Source: Leisingera caerulea DSM 24564 (GTDB taxonomy: Bacteria; Pseudomonadota; Alphaproteobacteria; Rhodobacterales; Rhodobacteraceae). From it: a DNA stretch of 64,000 nt. Below are positions 27,870-37,244 of this stretch, in pieces; within the stretch, counting starts at the first letter, position 1, and each line of letters opens with the position of its first letter. Location: NCBI RefSeq assembly GCF_000473325.1, contig NZ_KI421513.1, forward strand, positions 3,295,217 through 3,359,216, given 5' to 3'. A program made the position numbers and the translations under genes. The notes under the pieces were generated by a model. The model worked only from the letters and a program-made list of their open reading frames with translations. It searched no databases and was not told where the DNA came from.

Positions 27870-30479
27870 ATGACATCCGATGCTCAGGGAAATCGACCGC
27901 TCAGCGAAGAAGAGCTTCAGGAACTTGTCGCGTCCTCTGACGCCGGCGCCCGCAACCCGGTGGGAAGCGTGGGGCTGTTTCTGGCAATCGTCGCAGTCAT
28001 CTGGTCGGTTTTCCAAGTCATTCTGGCTTCACCAGTTTCCAACTTGCTGCTGCCTGGCAGCGTGGTGAACAATTCGCGGCAAATCCATTTGGCCTTTGCC
28101 ATTTTCCTGGCCTATGCCGCCTATCCCGCATTAAAAAGCAGCCCGCGCGGATACATTCCGATACAGGACTGGATCTTTGCCATCGCCGGGACCGGCATCG
28201 CGCTCTATGGCTATATTTTCTATCAGAAAATCGTCGACTCTGGCGGCCTTGCCGATGACATGGACAAGTGGTTTGCCCTGGCCGGCCTGATCCTGCTGTT
28301 CGAAGCCGCACGCCGCGCTTTGGGGCCGGCAATGGCGATCATTGCGACAATTTTCCTTCTCTATGTTTTCTTCGGCTCTTCGGAATACGTGCCCGAAGTC
28401 ATCCGCTGGAAAGGGGCCAGCCTGAAAAAGGCGATGAGCCACATGTGGATCACGTCTGAGGGCGTGTTCGGCATTGCCCTGGGTGTGTCCACCAAATTCG
28501 TGTTCCTGTTTGTGCTGTTCGGCGCGCTGCTGGATAAGGCAGGCGCCGGCAATTACTTCATCAAGATGGCCTTTGGCGCGCTTGGCCACCTGCGCGGCGG
28601 CCCGGCCAAAGCGGCGGTTGTGGGCTCTGCCGCGACCGGCCTGATCTCCGGCTCCTCGATTGCCAACGTGGTCACCACCGGCACCTTCACCATCCCGCTG
28701 ATGAAACGCGTGGGCTTCACGTCAGAACAGGCGGGCTCGGTTGAGGTTGCGTCCTCCGTGAACGGCCAGATCATGCCGCCTGTGATGGGCGCTGCGGCCT
28801 TCCTGATGGTGGAATATGTGGGCATCTCCTATGTCGAGGTGATCACCCACGCCTTCCTGCCGGCTGCGATTTCCTACATCGCGCTGGTCTATATCGTGCA
28901 CCTGGAAGCGGTGAAGCGGAACATGCCGACGCTGGGCAACCGCGTGGTGTCCATGGGCCGTACTATTGGCGGTATGGCGCTGTTCTTTGCCGGCTTCGCA
29001 GCGCTTTGCTATGGCGTGCAGTACCCGGTGAAATGGATCGTTGCAGCCATGCCGGACGCGTCCGGGCTGACGCTGTCAGCCTTGGTTGTGACCGCCTATA
29101 TCGCACTGCTGTGGCTGGCCGCCGGCGTTGATGATCTGGTGCCGGATGACCCCAATGCCGCAGAGGTCGAACTGCCTGTTGTGGCAGAAATCTATAAGGC
29201 GGGACTGCATTACCTGCTGCCGATCATCGTGCTGGTCTACTTCCTGATGATCGAGCAGAAGTCGCCCGGTCTTTCCGCCTTCTGGGCCACGGCGCTGCTG
29301 TTCGTGATCCTGGTGACCCAAAAACCGCTCAAGGCCATTTTCCGCGGCCAGAGCGATATGGCCAATGCCTTCATGGAAGGCGTTAGCGACCTGTGGCACG
29401 GGCTGATCGACGGCGCCCGCAACATGATCGGCATCGCGCTGGCAACCGCCACCGCCGGTGTGATCGTGGGCACCGTCACCCTCACCGGTGTGGGGCAGGT
29501 GATGTCAGAGCTGGTTGAGTTCATCTCGGGCGGCAACCTGATCCTGATGCTGGTTATGGTCGGCATACTGTCTCTGGTTCTGGGCATGGGTCTTCCGACC
29601 ACCGCCAACTACATCGTCGTCAGCTCGCTGATGGCCGGTGTCGTGGTGGAACTGGGTGCCCAGTCGGGCCTTATCGTGCCGCTGATCGCGGTGCACCTGT
29701 TCGTGTTCTACTTCGGGATCATGGCCGACGTGACGCCGCCAGTCGGGCTTGCCAGCTTTGCCGCGGCCGCTGTGTCTGGCGGCGATGCCATCCGCACCGG
29801 TTTCACCGCATTCTTCTACAGCCTGCGGACCGTGGCGCTGCCGTTCGTGTTCATCTTCAACACCGATCTCCTGCTGATTGATGTGAACTGGATACAGGGG
29901 ATACTGGTTGCCATATCGGCTACCATCGCGATCCTGGTCTTTACCGCCGGCACAATGGGCTATTTCATCAGCCGCAACCGGATCTATGAAAGCATCCTGC
30001 TGATCTTTGCCGCCTTTGCGCTGTTCCGGCCGGACTTTTTCATGGACCGGATTATGCCACCCTATGCGCAGGTTCCGCCGGCGCAGCTGGTGCAGGCGAT
30101 GGATGAGGCAGAGCCGGGCGCTGAGCTGCGGATCACTGTGGAAGGCCCTGATTTCGACACGTCCGAAATCAAAAGCACGACGATGCTCCTGACCGCCGAT
30201 GGCACTGGCGGCCAGCAGGCTGTGGATGCCTATGGCCTGCTGCTGCTGGAAGAGGACGGCGTGGTGAAACTGGAGGAGCCGATGTTCGGCACCCCGGCGG
30301 CGCCCAATCTGGAAAGCTTTGACTTCTACGCCGACGAACCGGTGCGGATCATTGCAATCCAGGCCCCGGCCAGCCAGCTGCCCAAGGAACTGATCTTCAT
30401 CCCGGCGCTGCTGCTGGTGGCGCTGATTGCGTTTCTGCAGCGCGGACGCGCGCGTGAACAGGAAGGAGTACCGGCATGA
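27870..30479 (+). CDS. TRAP transporter fused permease (4TM/12TM) with C-terminal DUF3394-like domain
   Basis: Ion-driven uptake permease. The 869-residue protein fuses the small (DctQ, about residues 25-190) and large (DctM, about 200-690) membrane subunits, as is usual for TAXI systems. Large-subunit motifs include GGPAKAAVVGSAATGLISGSS, NGQIMPPVMGAAAF and LGMGLPTTANYIV. After the last helices a soluble C-terminal segment (about 715-840) resembles DUF3394 and is followed by one more hydrophobic helix. It overlaps the next gene, a UspA protein, by four bases. Confidence 0.93.
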   Translation: MTSDAQGNRPLSEEELQELVASSDAGARNPVGSVGLFLAIVAVIWSVFQVILASPVSNLLLPGSVVNNSRQIHLAFAIFLAYAAYPALKSSPRGYIPIQDWIFAIAGTGIALYGYIFYQKIVDSGGLADDMDKWFALAGLILLFEAARRALGPAMAIIATIFLLYVFFGSSEYVPEVIRWKGASLKKAMSHMWITSEGVFGIALGVSTKFVFLFVLFGALLDKAGAGNYFIKMAFGALGHLRGGPAKAAVVGSAATGLISGSSIANVVTTGTFTIPLMKRVGFTSEQAGSVEVASSVNGQIMPPVMGAAAFLMVEYVGISYVEVITHAFLPAAISYIALVYIVHLEAVKRNMPTLGNRVVSMGRTIGGMALFFAGFAALCYGVQYPVKWIVAAMPDASGLTLSALVVTAYIALLWLAAGVDDLVPDDPNAAEVELPVVAEIYKAGLHYLLPIIVLVYFLMIEQKSPGLSAFWATALLFVILVTQKPLKAIFRGQSDMANAFMEGVSDLWHGLIDGARNMIGIALATATAGVIVGTVTLTGVGQVMSELVEFISGGNLILMLVMVGILSLVLGMGLPTTANYIVVSSLMAGVVVELGAQSGLIVPLIAVHLFVFYFGIMADVTPPVGLASFAAAAVSGGDAIRTGFTAFFYSLRTVALPFVFIFNTDLLLIDVNWIQGILVAISATIAILVFTAGTMGYFISRNRIYESILLIFAAFALFRPDFFMDRIMPPYAQVPPAQLVQAMDEAEPGAELRITVEGPDFDTSEIKSTTMLLTADGTGGQQAVDAYGLLLLEEDGVVKLEEPMFGTPAAPNLESFDFYADEPVRIIAIQAPASQLPKELIFIPALLLVALIAFLQRGRAREQEGVPA

Positions 30480-30907
30480 GCAAACCCGTTCTTTGCGCCC
30501 TGGAGCTGAGCGACCGCGCCTTGGACGAAAAGGTCCTGACCGAGGCCGCCAGGCTGGCGGATCTTGACGGCGCCCAGCTGGACGTGGTCAACGTCCTGCC
30601 CAACTTCGGCGAGACCTGGGTGTCCGGCTTTTTCGAGGAACACCACCACGAAAAGGCAGTAGAGGACGCCACCAAGCGGCTTCAGGACCTGTGCAGCAAG
30701 CTGCTGGGGGAAGAGCGCAATGCAAAGGTGCGCCATCTGGTGGCCACCGGCACAGCCTATCAGGAGATCCTGAAAGTGGCCGAAACGGCGGGCAGCGGGC
30801 TGATCGTGATCGGCGCGCACAAGCCGGATCTGAAAGACTACCTGCTCGGGCCCAATGCGGCCCGGGTGATCCGGCACTCGGATTGCTCGGTCTTTGTGGT
30901 CCGCTGA
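30476..30907 (+). CDS. Universal stress protein (UspA family), TRAP-linked
   Basis: The 143-residue cytosolic protein has the UspA fold. The nucleotide-binding stretch near the C-terminus reads VIGAHKPDLKDYLLGPNAARVIRHSDCSVFVVR, where G-x2-G-x9-G is only partly kept. It is translationally coupled to the TRAP permease. In the ectoine TRAP system TeaABC the linked UspA protein TeaD binds ATP and lowers uptake, so a regulatory role is the best inference here. Confidence 0.9.
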   Translation: MSKPVLCALELSDRALDEKVLTEAARLADLDGAQLDVVNVLPNFGETWVSGFFEEHHHEKAVEDATKRLQDLCSKLLGEERNAKVRHLVATGTAYQEILKVAETAGSGLIVIGAHKPDLKDYLLGPNAARVIRHSDCSVFVVR

Positions 30908-30916
30908 ACATCTTAG

Positions 30917-30939
30917 GGGCGCCTTCGGGCGCCCTTATT
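30917..30939 (+). terminator. Terminator of the TRAP operon
   Basis: A GGGCGCC stem, UUCG tetraloop and GGCGCCC (30917-30934) are followed by TTATT. A TTCG loop on a 7-bp G+C stem is unusually stable. The stop codon of the convergent AttH-like gene lies at its right edge. Confidence 0.8.
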
Positions 30940-31984
30940 CGTACCCGGTCATCTCAAGATAGCCCGTGCCGCTGTGGCTGCCGGTGACTGTGACCGGCCC
31001 TTCCCAATACGAGAATGTGGTGCCCATCCAGCTTTGCGGGTTAAGTGCCTGGACTTCAACGGAAACAGCTTTCTCCGGCAGGCGCGCGCTCCAGCGTGTC
31101 GGGATCCTGCGGCCCTGCACCTCGCTGTATTCCAAGGGCTCGGCTTGGAAGGTCCCCGGCTCCAGCGGCTCCGCCGTGCCATCTGCCGAAATCCAGGTGC
31201 CGGAGGTGAAATCGCCGCTTTCTGCCCGTAGGACAAAGCCCATCAGCTTGGCGCCGTTCTCGAAGCTGAGCGAGAACCAGTCCCAGCCGCTTTGATCCTC
31301 AGCCAGCGGCTGGCTGGACCATTCCCTGTCCAGCCAGCCGTGGCCCGTGACCTCAACCGCGCTCTGGGGAAACGACACGGTGCCGGTGACCTCGTAATGC
31401 GGCTGCGAATAGTAATAACTCGCCTGGCCGCTGGCGGATTTCACGGAATACCCGTCTTCTCCATGCAGCACTAAGGGGCCAGACGCGGTGAGTTGCAGAT
31501 CATAGGAAAAAGTTACGCCCGCAGCGGTAAGCTTCAGGTTTTCAAGTCCATGTTGGGACGACGCCATCTGCCAGTTGTCGATCCAGGCCGCGAAGGGCTG
31601 CGCTGTGACGCCTGCCTGGCCGATGCCGCCGCGGGCGATACGCTCGGCAAAAAGGTGCTGATCCGGTGCGGTCACTGCCGCATGGGCCATCCATATCTGC
31701 GGATTCTGCCAGCCGGCCCCGTCGCCTGGCGCCAGGGCCGAGCGGAACAGCGTCCATTGGACGCCGTAATCCCGGCCATCCGCGCCTTCAAGATTGGCGG
31801 TCAAGTACCACCACTCAATACGGAAGTCCGGGTGCGGGCCATGATCCGCGGGGAAGTCCAGCTGATAGCCGCGCTGCGGTATGGCAAAGCCTTCGGCCTC
31901 TGAGCCCAGACCGGCAAACCCTTGCGGCAGCGCGGGCGAAGCCCACCCGGCAACAACAAGCGCGAGGACAGTTCTAGCGTTCAT
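30935..31984 (-). CDS. Secreted lipocalin-like protein (AttH/CrtC family)
   Basis: The 349-residue protein has a signal peptide (MNARTVLALVVAGWASPALP) and then the AttH/hydroxyneurosporene-synthase-type double beta-barrel. Family motifs are PDFRIEWWYLTANL, WMAHAAVT, GHGWLDREWSSQPL and DWFSLSFENG. Carotenoid 1,2-hydratases share this fold, but no carotenoid genes are near. The company of an ABC ATPase and an FtsX-type permease instead matches the attEFGH/LolCDE-like arrangement. Its start overlaps the permease stop by 11 bp. A role in transport or envelope modification is inferred. Confidence 0.85.
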   Translation of the reverse strand: MNARTVLALVVAGWASPALPQGFAGLGSEAEGFAIPQRGYQLDFPADHGPHPDFRIEWWYLTANLEGADGRDYGVQWTLFRSALAPGDGAGWQNPQIWMAHAAVTAPDQHLFAERIARGGIGQAGVTAQPFAAWIDNWQMASSQHGLENLKLTAAGVTFSYDLQLTASGPLVLHGEDGYSVKSASGQASYYYSQPHYEVTGTVSFPQSAVEVTGHGWLDREWSSQPLAEDQSGWDWFSLSFENGAKLMGFVLRAESGDFTSGTWISADGTAEPLEPGTFQAEPLEYSEVQGRRIPTRWSARLPEKAVSVEVQALNPQSWMGTTFSYWEGPVTVTGSHSGTGYLEMTGYE

Positions 31985-34391
31985 TGGCAAACACCTTGAG
32001 CAGTTCGGACGGATCGAGCCGGCTGAGCCGGCGCGCGGGCAGGGCGGCAGCCACCATGGCGGCCAGCAGCGCCAGCAGAAACAGCCGCAGCCAGTCGCCC
32101 GGGAAGACATGCATGGGCAGCTTCCAGCCAAAAGCTTCGACATTGATCACCGCAAGCAGCGCCCAGGCCAGGATCAGCCCCAGCGGCAGCGCCAGCACCG
32201 CGGTGATCGCGGCGAGCAGGACACTGCGCAGCACCTCGGTTGCGGCAAGCTGGCGGCGGCTGAGCCCCATCGCCCAGACCGGCGCCAGCTGCGGCAGGCG
32301 CTGGCTCCACAAGGTCAGCAGGCTGGTCAGCATGGCAAAGGCGGCCACCCCGAGGGTCAGCAGGTTCAGCGCGGCGGTAACGACAAAGGTCCGGTCGAAC
32401 ACCGCCAGCGAGCGCGCCTTGAGGCTCGCCTGATCAACGATGTTTTCCCGTGGTATTTCAAAACTCTCCCGGATGGTGCTGATGAGGTCAGGAACCTGAT
32501 CCGGCGGCAATCGCAGGCCGAACTGCCGGTTGGGTATGCCGGGCGCGCGGGCCAGCAGTTGGTGCAGCGCGGCAATCGCCTGGCCGTTGGGGTTGCCGTA
32601 GTCGGAATAGATCCCGGCAATCGTCAGCGACCATCCGGGTTCAAGCTGGAGCTTTCCGCCAGGCGCCAGGCCGTGGCGGCGGGCTAGCTGCTCGTTTATC
32701 AGCACGGCCTCTCCGGCAGCGACGCGATCCCAGACCCGCGGCAAGGCCTGTAGCAACGGCCAATGCTCCCGGTAGGTCGGATCGTCCACCACCCCATAGA
32801 TCCGAAGCGGCGCCCCTTTGAACCGCAGATCGCTTCGGCGGATCGGCAGCACGGTTACCCCTTGGCCGTCGAGCCAATCGGCAAGCGCTGCGCCTTGCGC
32901 GTCAGTTCCTGCGGTCACATAGACCTCAGCCGCCAGGCGCTGGTCCAGCCAGCCCACAAACGTGAGCCTGAAACTGGAAACCATCGTTCCCACGCCAATA
33001 TTCGTCGCCAGCGCCAGCAGCAGCGCCATCAGGGCAAGCGACATGCCCGGCAGCTGCGCCCGGGTGTCAGCCCAAAGCCATTCCGCATATGGCCGCCGGG
33101 CCAGCCGCGCGCCGAGCCGGAGGCCGCCTGAAATCAGCAAGGGCAGCATCAAAGCGGCGCCCAGCATCAGGCCGCCAAGAAAGACAAACCCGGAAACAAG
33201 CCCCTGAAATAAATTAATAACGTAAATCCCTGCCAGGATGCAGACGCCCCCCGCAGCGGCAGATAGCAGATGCGTCCGGCCAGCCTGCTGGCCGCGGGCG
33301 CGGGTTGCTGGTGCCGCCAGGAGCGGCATCCGCCACATCGCAAAAAGCGCCTGTGCCCCGGCCAGGAATGTACCGCCAAGCGCCATTGCAAGCCCGGACA
33401 AGACCCAGCCAGGGCGCAGGGACAGGCTGCCATCCACCGGCGCCCCGTAGAGCCCGGCCAATGTGGCACTGACATCCGGCAGCAGCGCCGCAGCAACCAG
33501 GTAACCGCCTGCCAGCCCAGCCGCACCCGCAATCAATGCTGCAATCGCCAGTTCTGCGGCGAACAGGCCGGTCAGGACTTGCATCGGCACCCCAAGCCCG
33601 CGCAGCGTCCGGATCAGGCCGCGGCGCTGCTCCAGGCTGAGGGTGATTGTCCCCTGGACAATGAACAGCCCCACAGCGAAGGACAGCAGCCCAAAGGCGG
33701 TCAGATTGAGGTGAAAACTGTCGGTGAGCCGCGCGGTGTCTGCTGCTGCGCTTTGGGCGGCAACGCGGGTCAGCGCGGGGGCGAGTTCCGCCAGCGGTGT
33801 CAGGCCCGGAATCTGGCCGGGCAGGACCAGAAGATAGCTCAGCGCCTCCGGTTGCTTCAGCAGACGGCTGGCGAGGCTCAAATCAGCCACCAGCACACCG
33901 CGGGGCAAGGCGCTGGTGCGGGTGACCGGGTGCTGCTGCTGCGCGGCTGCAAGCTCTGCTGCAGTGTCCGGATGCGCAAAGAAGCGGCCCGGCGCCAGCA
34001 GCGCGTCCAGCGGCGGCGCGCCATCCTGTTCCGCTGCTTCGGCCATGTCCGCCACCAGCGGATGGCTGAGCAGGTCAACGCCCATAATATCAAAGCTTTG
34101 CCGCCCGAACCTGACAGTGCCTTCCAGCACCGGCGCCAGCTTCCAGCCCGCCCGGCGCAGGGCTGCATACTGGCGCAATGCGATACCGCCGCTATCCGGC
34201 ACCAGCCGGTCAGCACCTGCGGTGCCCAGCTGCTGCGCCGCCCGGGCATAGCTGGCGCGGGCCTCGCCATTGATCGCCTGCACTGCCGACCACAGGCCGG
34301 TGGCCAACGCCAGCCCGGCAATCAGTGTCGCCAGCTGCAGCGGATGGCGCCGCCAGTGGGACAGGATGGATCCCAGGGCGGCGCGGATCAT
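31974..34391 (-). CDS. ABC transporter permease (FtsX/MacB type, large)
   Basis: The 805-residue membrane protein contains two FtsX-like permease modules separated by a periplasmic domain. The first core has helices near 260-420 and the second near 680-790. An N-terminal helix precedes the first periplasmic domain. The fused, duplicated form replaces the two separate permeases of the att-type operons. It overlaps the ATPase gene by four bases (ATGA) and the secreted AttH-like gene by 11. Such mechanotransmission transporters usually extrude lipids, peptides or lipoproteins; the cargo here is unknown. Confidence 0.9.
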   Translation of the reverse strand: MIRAALGSILSHWRRHPLQLATLIAGLALATGLWSAVQAINGEARASYARAAQQLGTAGADRLVPDSGGIALRQYAALRRAGWKLAPVLEGTVRFGRQSFDIMGVDLLSHPLVADMAEAAEQDGAPPLDALLAPGRFFAHPDTAAELAAAQQQHPVTRTSALPRGVLVADLSLASRLLKQPEALSYLLVLPGQIPGLTPLAELAPALTRVAAQSAAADTARLTDSFHLNLTAFGLLSFAVGLFIVQGTITLSLEQRRGLIRTLRGLGVPMQVLTGLFAAELAIAALIAGAAGLAGGYLVAAALLPDVSATLAGLYGAPVDGSLSLRPGWVLSGLAMALGGTFLAGAQALFAMWRMPLLAAPATRARGQQAGRTHLLSAAAGGVCILAGIYVINLFQGLVSGFVFLGGLMLGAALMLPLLISGGLRLGARLARRPYAEWLWADTRAQLPGMSLALMALLLALATNIGVGTMVSSFRLTFVGWLDQRLAAEVYVTAGTDAQGAALADWLDGQGVTVLPIRRSDLRFKGAPLRIYGVVDDPTYREHWPLLQALPRVWDRVAAGEAVLINEQLARRHGLAPGGKLQLEPGWSLTIAGIYSDYGNPNGQAIAALHQLLARAPGIPNRQFGLRLPPDQVPDLISTIRESFEIPRENIVDQASLKARSLAVFDRTFVVTAALNLLTLGVAAFAMLTSLLTLWSQRLPQLAPVWAMGLSRRQLAATEVLRSVLLAAITAVLALPLGLILAWALLAVINVEAFGWKLPMHVFPGDWLRLFLLALLAAMVAAALPARRLSRLDPSELLKVFANER

Positions 34392-35044
34392 GCGGCCTTG
34401 CCGTGCTTGAGGTGCAGCTGCCGGTCCAGCATCTGTGCGATTGCGGCGGAATGTGTGACCAGAAACAGCGCCGCACCGCTTTCCCGCACCAGTTCCAGCA
34501 TCAGCTCCATCACCGCGGCGCTGGCGGTCTCATCCAGGTTTCCGGTCGGCTCATCCGCCAGCAGCAGTTTGGGACGCAGGGCAAGGGCGCGCGCGATGGC
34601 AACCCGTTGCTGCTGGCCGCCCGACAGCTGCTCCGGGTAGCGGTCAAGCAGCCCGGACAGGCCAAGGCGGTCCGCCAGCTGCTGGCCCCAAACCGCGTCC
34701 CAGCGGCCGCCAAGCCGCGCGTGCAGCGAGATGTTTTTCCGGACCGTGAGTGAAGGGATGAGATTAAATTGCTGGAAAACCAGAGAAACCTCTTTCCTGC
34801 GAAGCGCTGCGCGATGGCGGTCGCCAAGACCGGAAAGCCGGGTGGCTCCAATCTCGATCTCGCCGCTGTCAAAGTGATCCAGCGCTCCGGCCAAGTGCAG
34901 CAGGGTGCTTTTGCCGGAACCGCTGTCACCCGTCAGCGCCAGGCTGGTACCCGCAGCAAGGTCAAGCGACACCCCCCGCAGCACGGCGGTTTCCGAGGTC
35001 TGGCCGGGATAAGCCTTGGTCACGTTGCGGATCTTCAGAACCAT
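34388..35044 (-). CDS. ABC transporter ATP-binding protein (LolD/MacB-like)
   Basis: The 218-residue ATPase has Walker A GDSGSGKST at 39-47, the Q-loop in VFQQFNLIPSLTV, the signature LSGGQQQR near 138-145, Walker B LLLADEP and the H-loop in LVTHSA. The VFQQFNLIPSLTV and DEPTGNLD segments are those of the MacB/LolD group. The ATG at 35044 gives MVLKIRNVTK, the standard start. It is the first gene of the three-gene minus-strand operon. Confidence 0.94.
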   Translation of the reverse strand: MVLKIRNVTKAYPGQTSETAVLRGVSLDLAAGTSLALTGDSGSGKSTLLHLAGALDHFDSGEIEIGATRLSGLGDRHRAALRRKEVSLVFQQFNLIPSLTVRKNISLHARLGGRWDAVWGQQLADRLGLSGLLDRYPEQLSGGQQQRVAIARALALRPKLLLADEPTGNLDETASAAVMELMLELVRESGAALFLVTHSAAIAQMLDRQLHLKHGKAA

Positions 35045-35236
35045 TCTACGGCACCTCCGGCGTTTGGCCGTCCATTCCTGCAAATGCACTCAATACCTCT
35101 GGCTCTTGGAAGTCCAGTGCGGCAGAAAGACAGGGCCGGATGCCTGCTGCTGGCGATCCTCGGCTTAAGTGGTTAAGAACAGAAACCAATTAGGCGGCCG
35201 GGAGAGGCCAAGCCACCGACGAAGACGAGGGCAGGA

Positions 35237-35686
35237 ATGACACTGTGGAACCAGCTGCTGTGGGGCTCGATCTATCTGAGCGTCTGCCTGATCCTGGAGA
35301 TCTCGGTTCTGGTCTGGTGCGCGTCGGTGCTGAACAAGCTGTCTGCCCGGTTTCCCAAACCGTACCGCCGATGGCAAATCGGACTGATGCTGGTCGCGGC
35401 GATTTTCATCATCCTCGGCGGCCACACCGCACAAGTCTGGATCTGGTCCTCGGCCTTTGTCCTGGTCGGCGCGATTGAGGACTGGAACACTTCCGTCTAT
35501 TTCTCGCTCGCGACCTACACCACGCTGGGCTATGGCGACGTGGTGCTGGGGCCGGCGCTGCGGATCTTTGCCGCTTTTGCCGCCGTGACCGGGCTGTTCG
35601 GGTTCGGCATCAGCACTGCCTTCCTGGTCAGCGCGATGGGGCGCCTGTTCTCTCTGAACGGCCAGCCGTATGACGGCCAGGATTAA
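35237..35686 (+). CDS. Two-helix potassium channel family protein
   Basis: The 149-residue membrane protein carries the K+ selectivity filter TTLGYGD at residues 95-101, preceded by a pore helix (TSVYFSLATYT). There are hydrophobic helices near 8-30, 48-70 and 108-135. There is no cytoplasmic RCK/TrkA-N domain, so gating is unclear. An AGGGCAGG ribosome-binding site precedes the ATG. Its last four bases overlap the stop of the convergent cardiolipin synthase gene. Confidence 0.9.
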   Translation: MTLWNQLLWGSIYLSVCLILEISVLVWCASVLNKLSARFPKPYRRWQIGLMLVAAIFIILGGHTAQVWIWSSAFVLVGAIEDWNTSVYFSLATYTTLGYGDVVLGPALRIFAAFAAVTGLFGFGISTAFLVSAMGRLFSLNGQPYDGQD

Positions 35687-37098
35687 AGCACCGGCGCCAG
35701 CAGCCGGGCTACCGGGGCCAGCAGCCGGATGCTGAGCCTCTGCTGGTCCAGCGGCAGGCTAAGCTCGGTCGCACGCTGAAAATCCTGGGCCAGCATGTCT
35801 GCAATTTCCCCGGCGGAGCCGCGGTCGAAGAACAGCGCCATTGTCTCGAAATTCAATCGGAACGAGCGGTTGTCGAGATTGGCGGTGCCGACGCCGGAAA
35901 TCGTGTCGTCAATGACAAAACATTTCTGATGCATAAAGCCGCCCTGGTAGCGCAGGATGCGCACGCCCGCGCCGCGCAGTTCGTCAAAATAGGCAAAGGC
36001 CGCAAGCCAGGGCAGCACGTGGTCGGCGTGTTCCGGCAGCAGGATCCGGACATCAAGCCCGCGCAGGGCTGCGTGCTTAAGCACTGCAAACACATCCTGG
36101 TCCGGCACGAAATAGGGGGAGGCCAGCCACACTCTCTCCTGCGCCGCGGAAATAGCAGAGAAATACAGCATCGAGCCGTTGCCAGTGGTGTCGCCGGGTC
36201 CGGTGGAGGCAATCAGCGCCGGGCGGTCCTGCGGCGAAGCCTCAGCTTCCCAGTTCAGCAGGTCCAGAACAGGTTCCTGGGTTCGCCAATGCCAGTCTTC
36301 CGCGAAGGACAGCTGAAGCTGCTGAACAACCGGGCCGGTGAGACGCACATGCGTGTCGCGCCACGGCCCGAATGCCGGGTCCAGCCCCATGTACTCATCC
36401 CCGACGTTCAGGCCGCCGGTGAATCCGACGCGGCCGTCCACAACAACTGTCTTGCGGTGATTGCGGAAGTTGATCCGCAGCCGGTGCCAGGGCGCCCTCT
36501 GAACCGCCGGGTCAATTAGGTTGACACCGGCGGCTTCCAGCGCGCTGGTGTACGCACGGGGCAGTTTGCGGCTTCCGATGCTGTCGGTCATGAACCAGAT
36601 GGTTACCCCGCGCTCAGCCGCAGCGATCAGCCGTTTCTGAAGCGCGTGCCCGAGGTCGTCCGCATGCAGAATGTAATACTGCACAAGGATGTATTCCTGC
36701 GCATTTTCAAAAGCCTCGAAGATGGCATTGAAGGTATCCTGACCATTGATCAGAAGCGTCATGCCGTTCCCGCGGCACACATTCATGCCGGCAATCGCTT
36801 CAAACGGGCTGGGGTTGACCGGCAATTCCTGCGCGTCCTCGGATTGGGCACTGGTATAATTACGGGTGGCGATCACTGCCTGTTCCGCGCCACGGCGGGC
36901 CTTCCAGTAGCCTCTGAATCTGTGATGCCCGAAGATCATATAGGCGGGCAGGGCAATCACCGGCGCCGACAGCAGGAACACCACCCAGCCGATCGCCCCT
37001 TGGGGGGTCCGGGCTGTGCGGGCCGCACTTAGGGCAGCCAGCCCGGCAGCCGCCCAGGTTGCGGCGATCGCGCCCGTGCTGATAATTAACCAGAACAT
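35683..37098 (-). CDS. cls: Cardiolipin synthase (phospholipase D type)
   Basis: Makes cardiolipin by phosphatidyl transfer at the inner membrane. The 471-residue protein has two N-terminal membrane helices (about 3-25 and 37-58) and two HKD motifs. The first is H214-K216-D221 in NHRKTVVVDGRVGFTGG. The second is near 394 in HQKCFVIDDTISGVGTANLDNRS. Both are intact, so activity is expected. The neighbouring genes on both sides are on the other strand, so it is probably transcribed alone. Confidence 0.93.
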   Translation of the reverse strand: MFWLIISTGAIAATWAAAGLAALSAARTARTPQGAIGWVVFLLSAPVIALPAYMIFGHHRFRGYWKARRGAEQAVIATRNYTSAQSEDAQELPVNPSPFEAIAGMNVCRGNGMTLLINGQDTFNAIFEAFENAQEYILVQYYILHADDLGHALQKRLIAAAERGVTIWFMTDSIGSRKLPRAYTSALEAAGVNLIDPAVQRAPWHRLRINFRNHRKTVVVDGRVGFTGGLNVGDEYMGLDPAFGPWRDTHVRLTGPVVQQLQLSFAEDWHWRTQEPVLDLLNWEAEASPQDRPALIASTGPGDTTGNGSMLYFSAISAAQERVWLASPYFVPDQDVFAVLKHAALRGLDVRILLPEHADHVLPWLAAFAYFDELRGAGVRILRYQGGFMHQKCFVIDDTISGVGTANLDNRSFRLNFETMALFFDRGSAGEIADMLAQDFQRATELSLPLDQQRLSIRLLAPVARLLAPVL

Positions 37099-37244
37099 TC
37101 CGCAGTCCCGAATTTGAACCTTTGCACTTACCTAATATGCGCATCGCCCGCACACCATAGGCGGTTATGCTACAGGCAACGCTAAAACCGCATAAAGGGC
37201 CATTGCTACTGGATATTTGCGGGCGCCTGTGGAACCTTGCCTGC

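Noticed and set aside
30935..31984. Carotenoid 1,2-hydratase CrtC
   Set aside because: Same fold, but the overlapping ABC transporter genes and the lack of carotenoid genes favour the AttH-type role.
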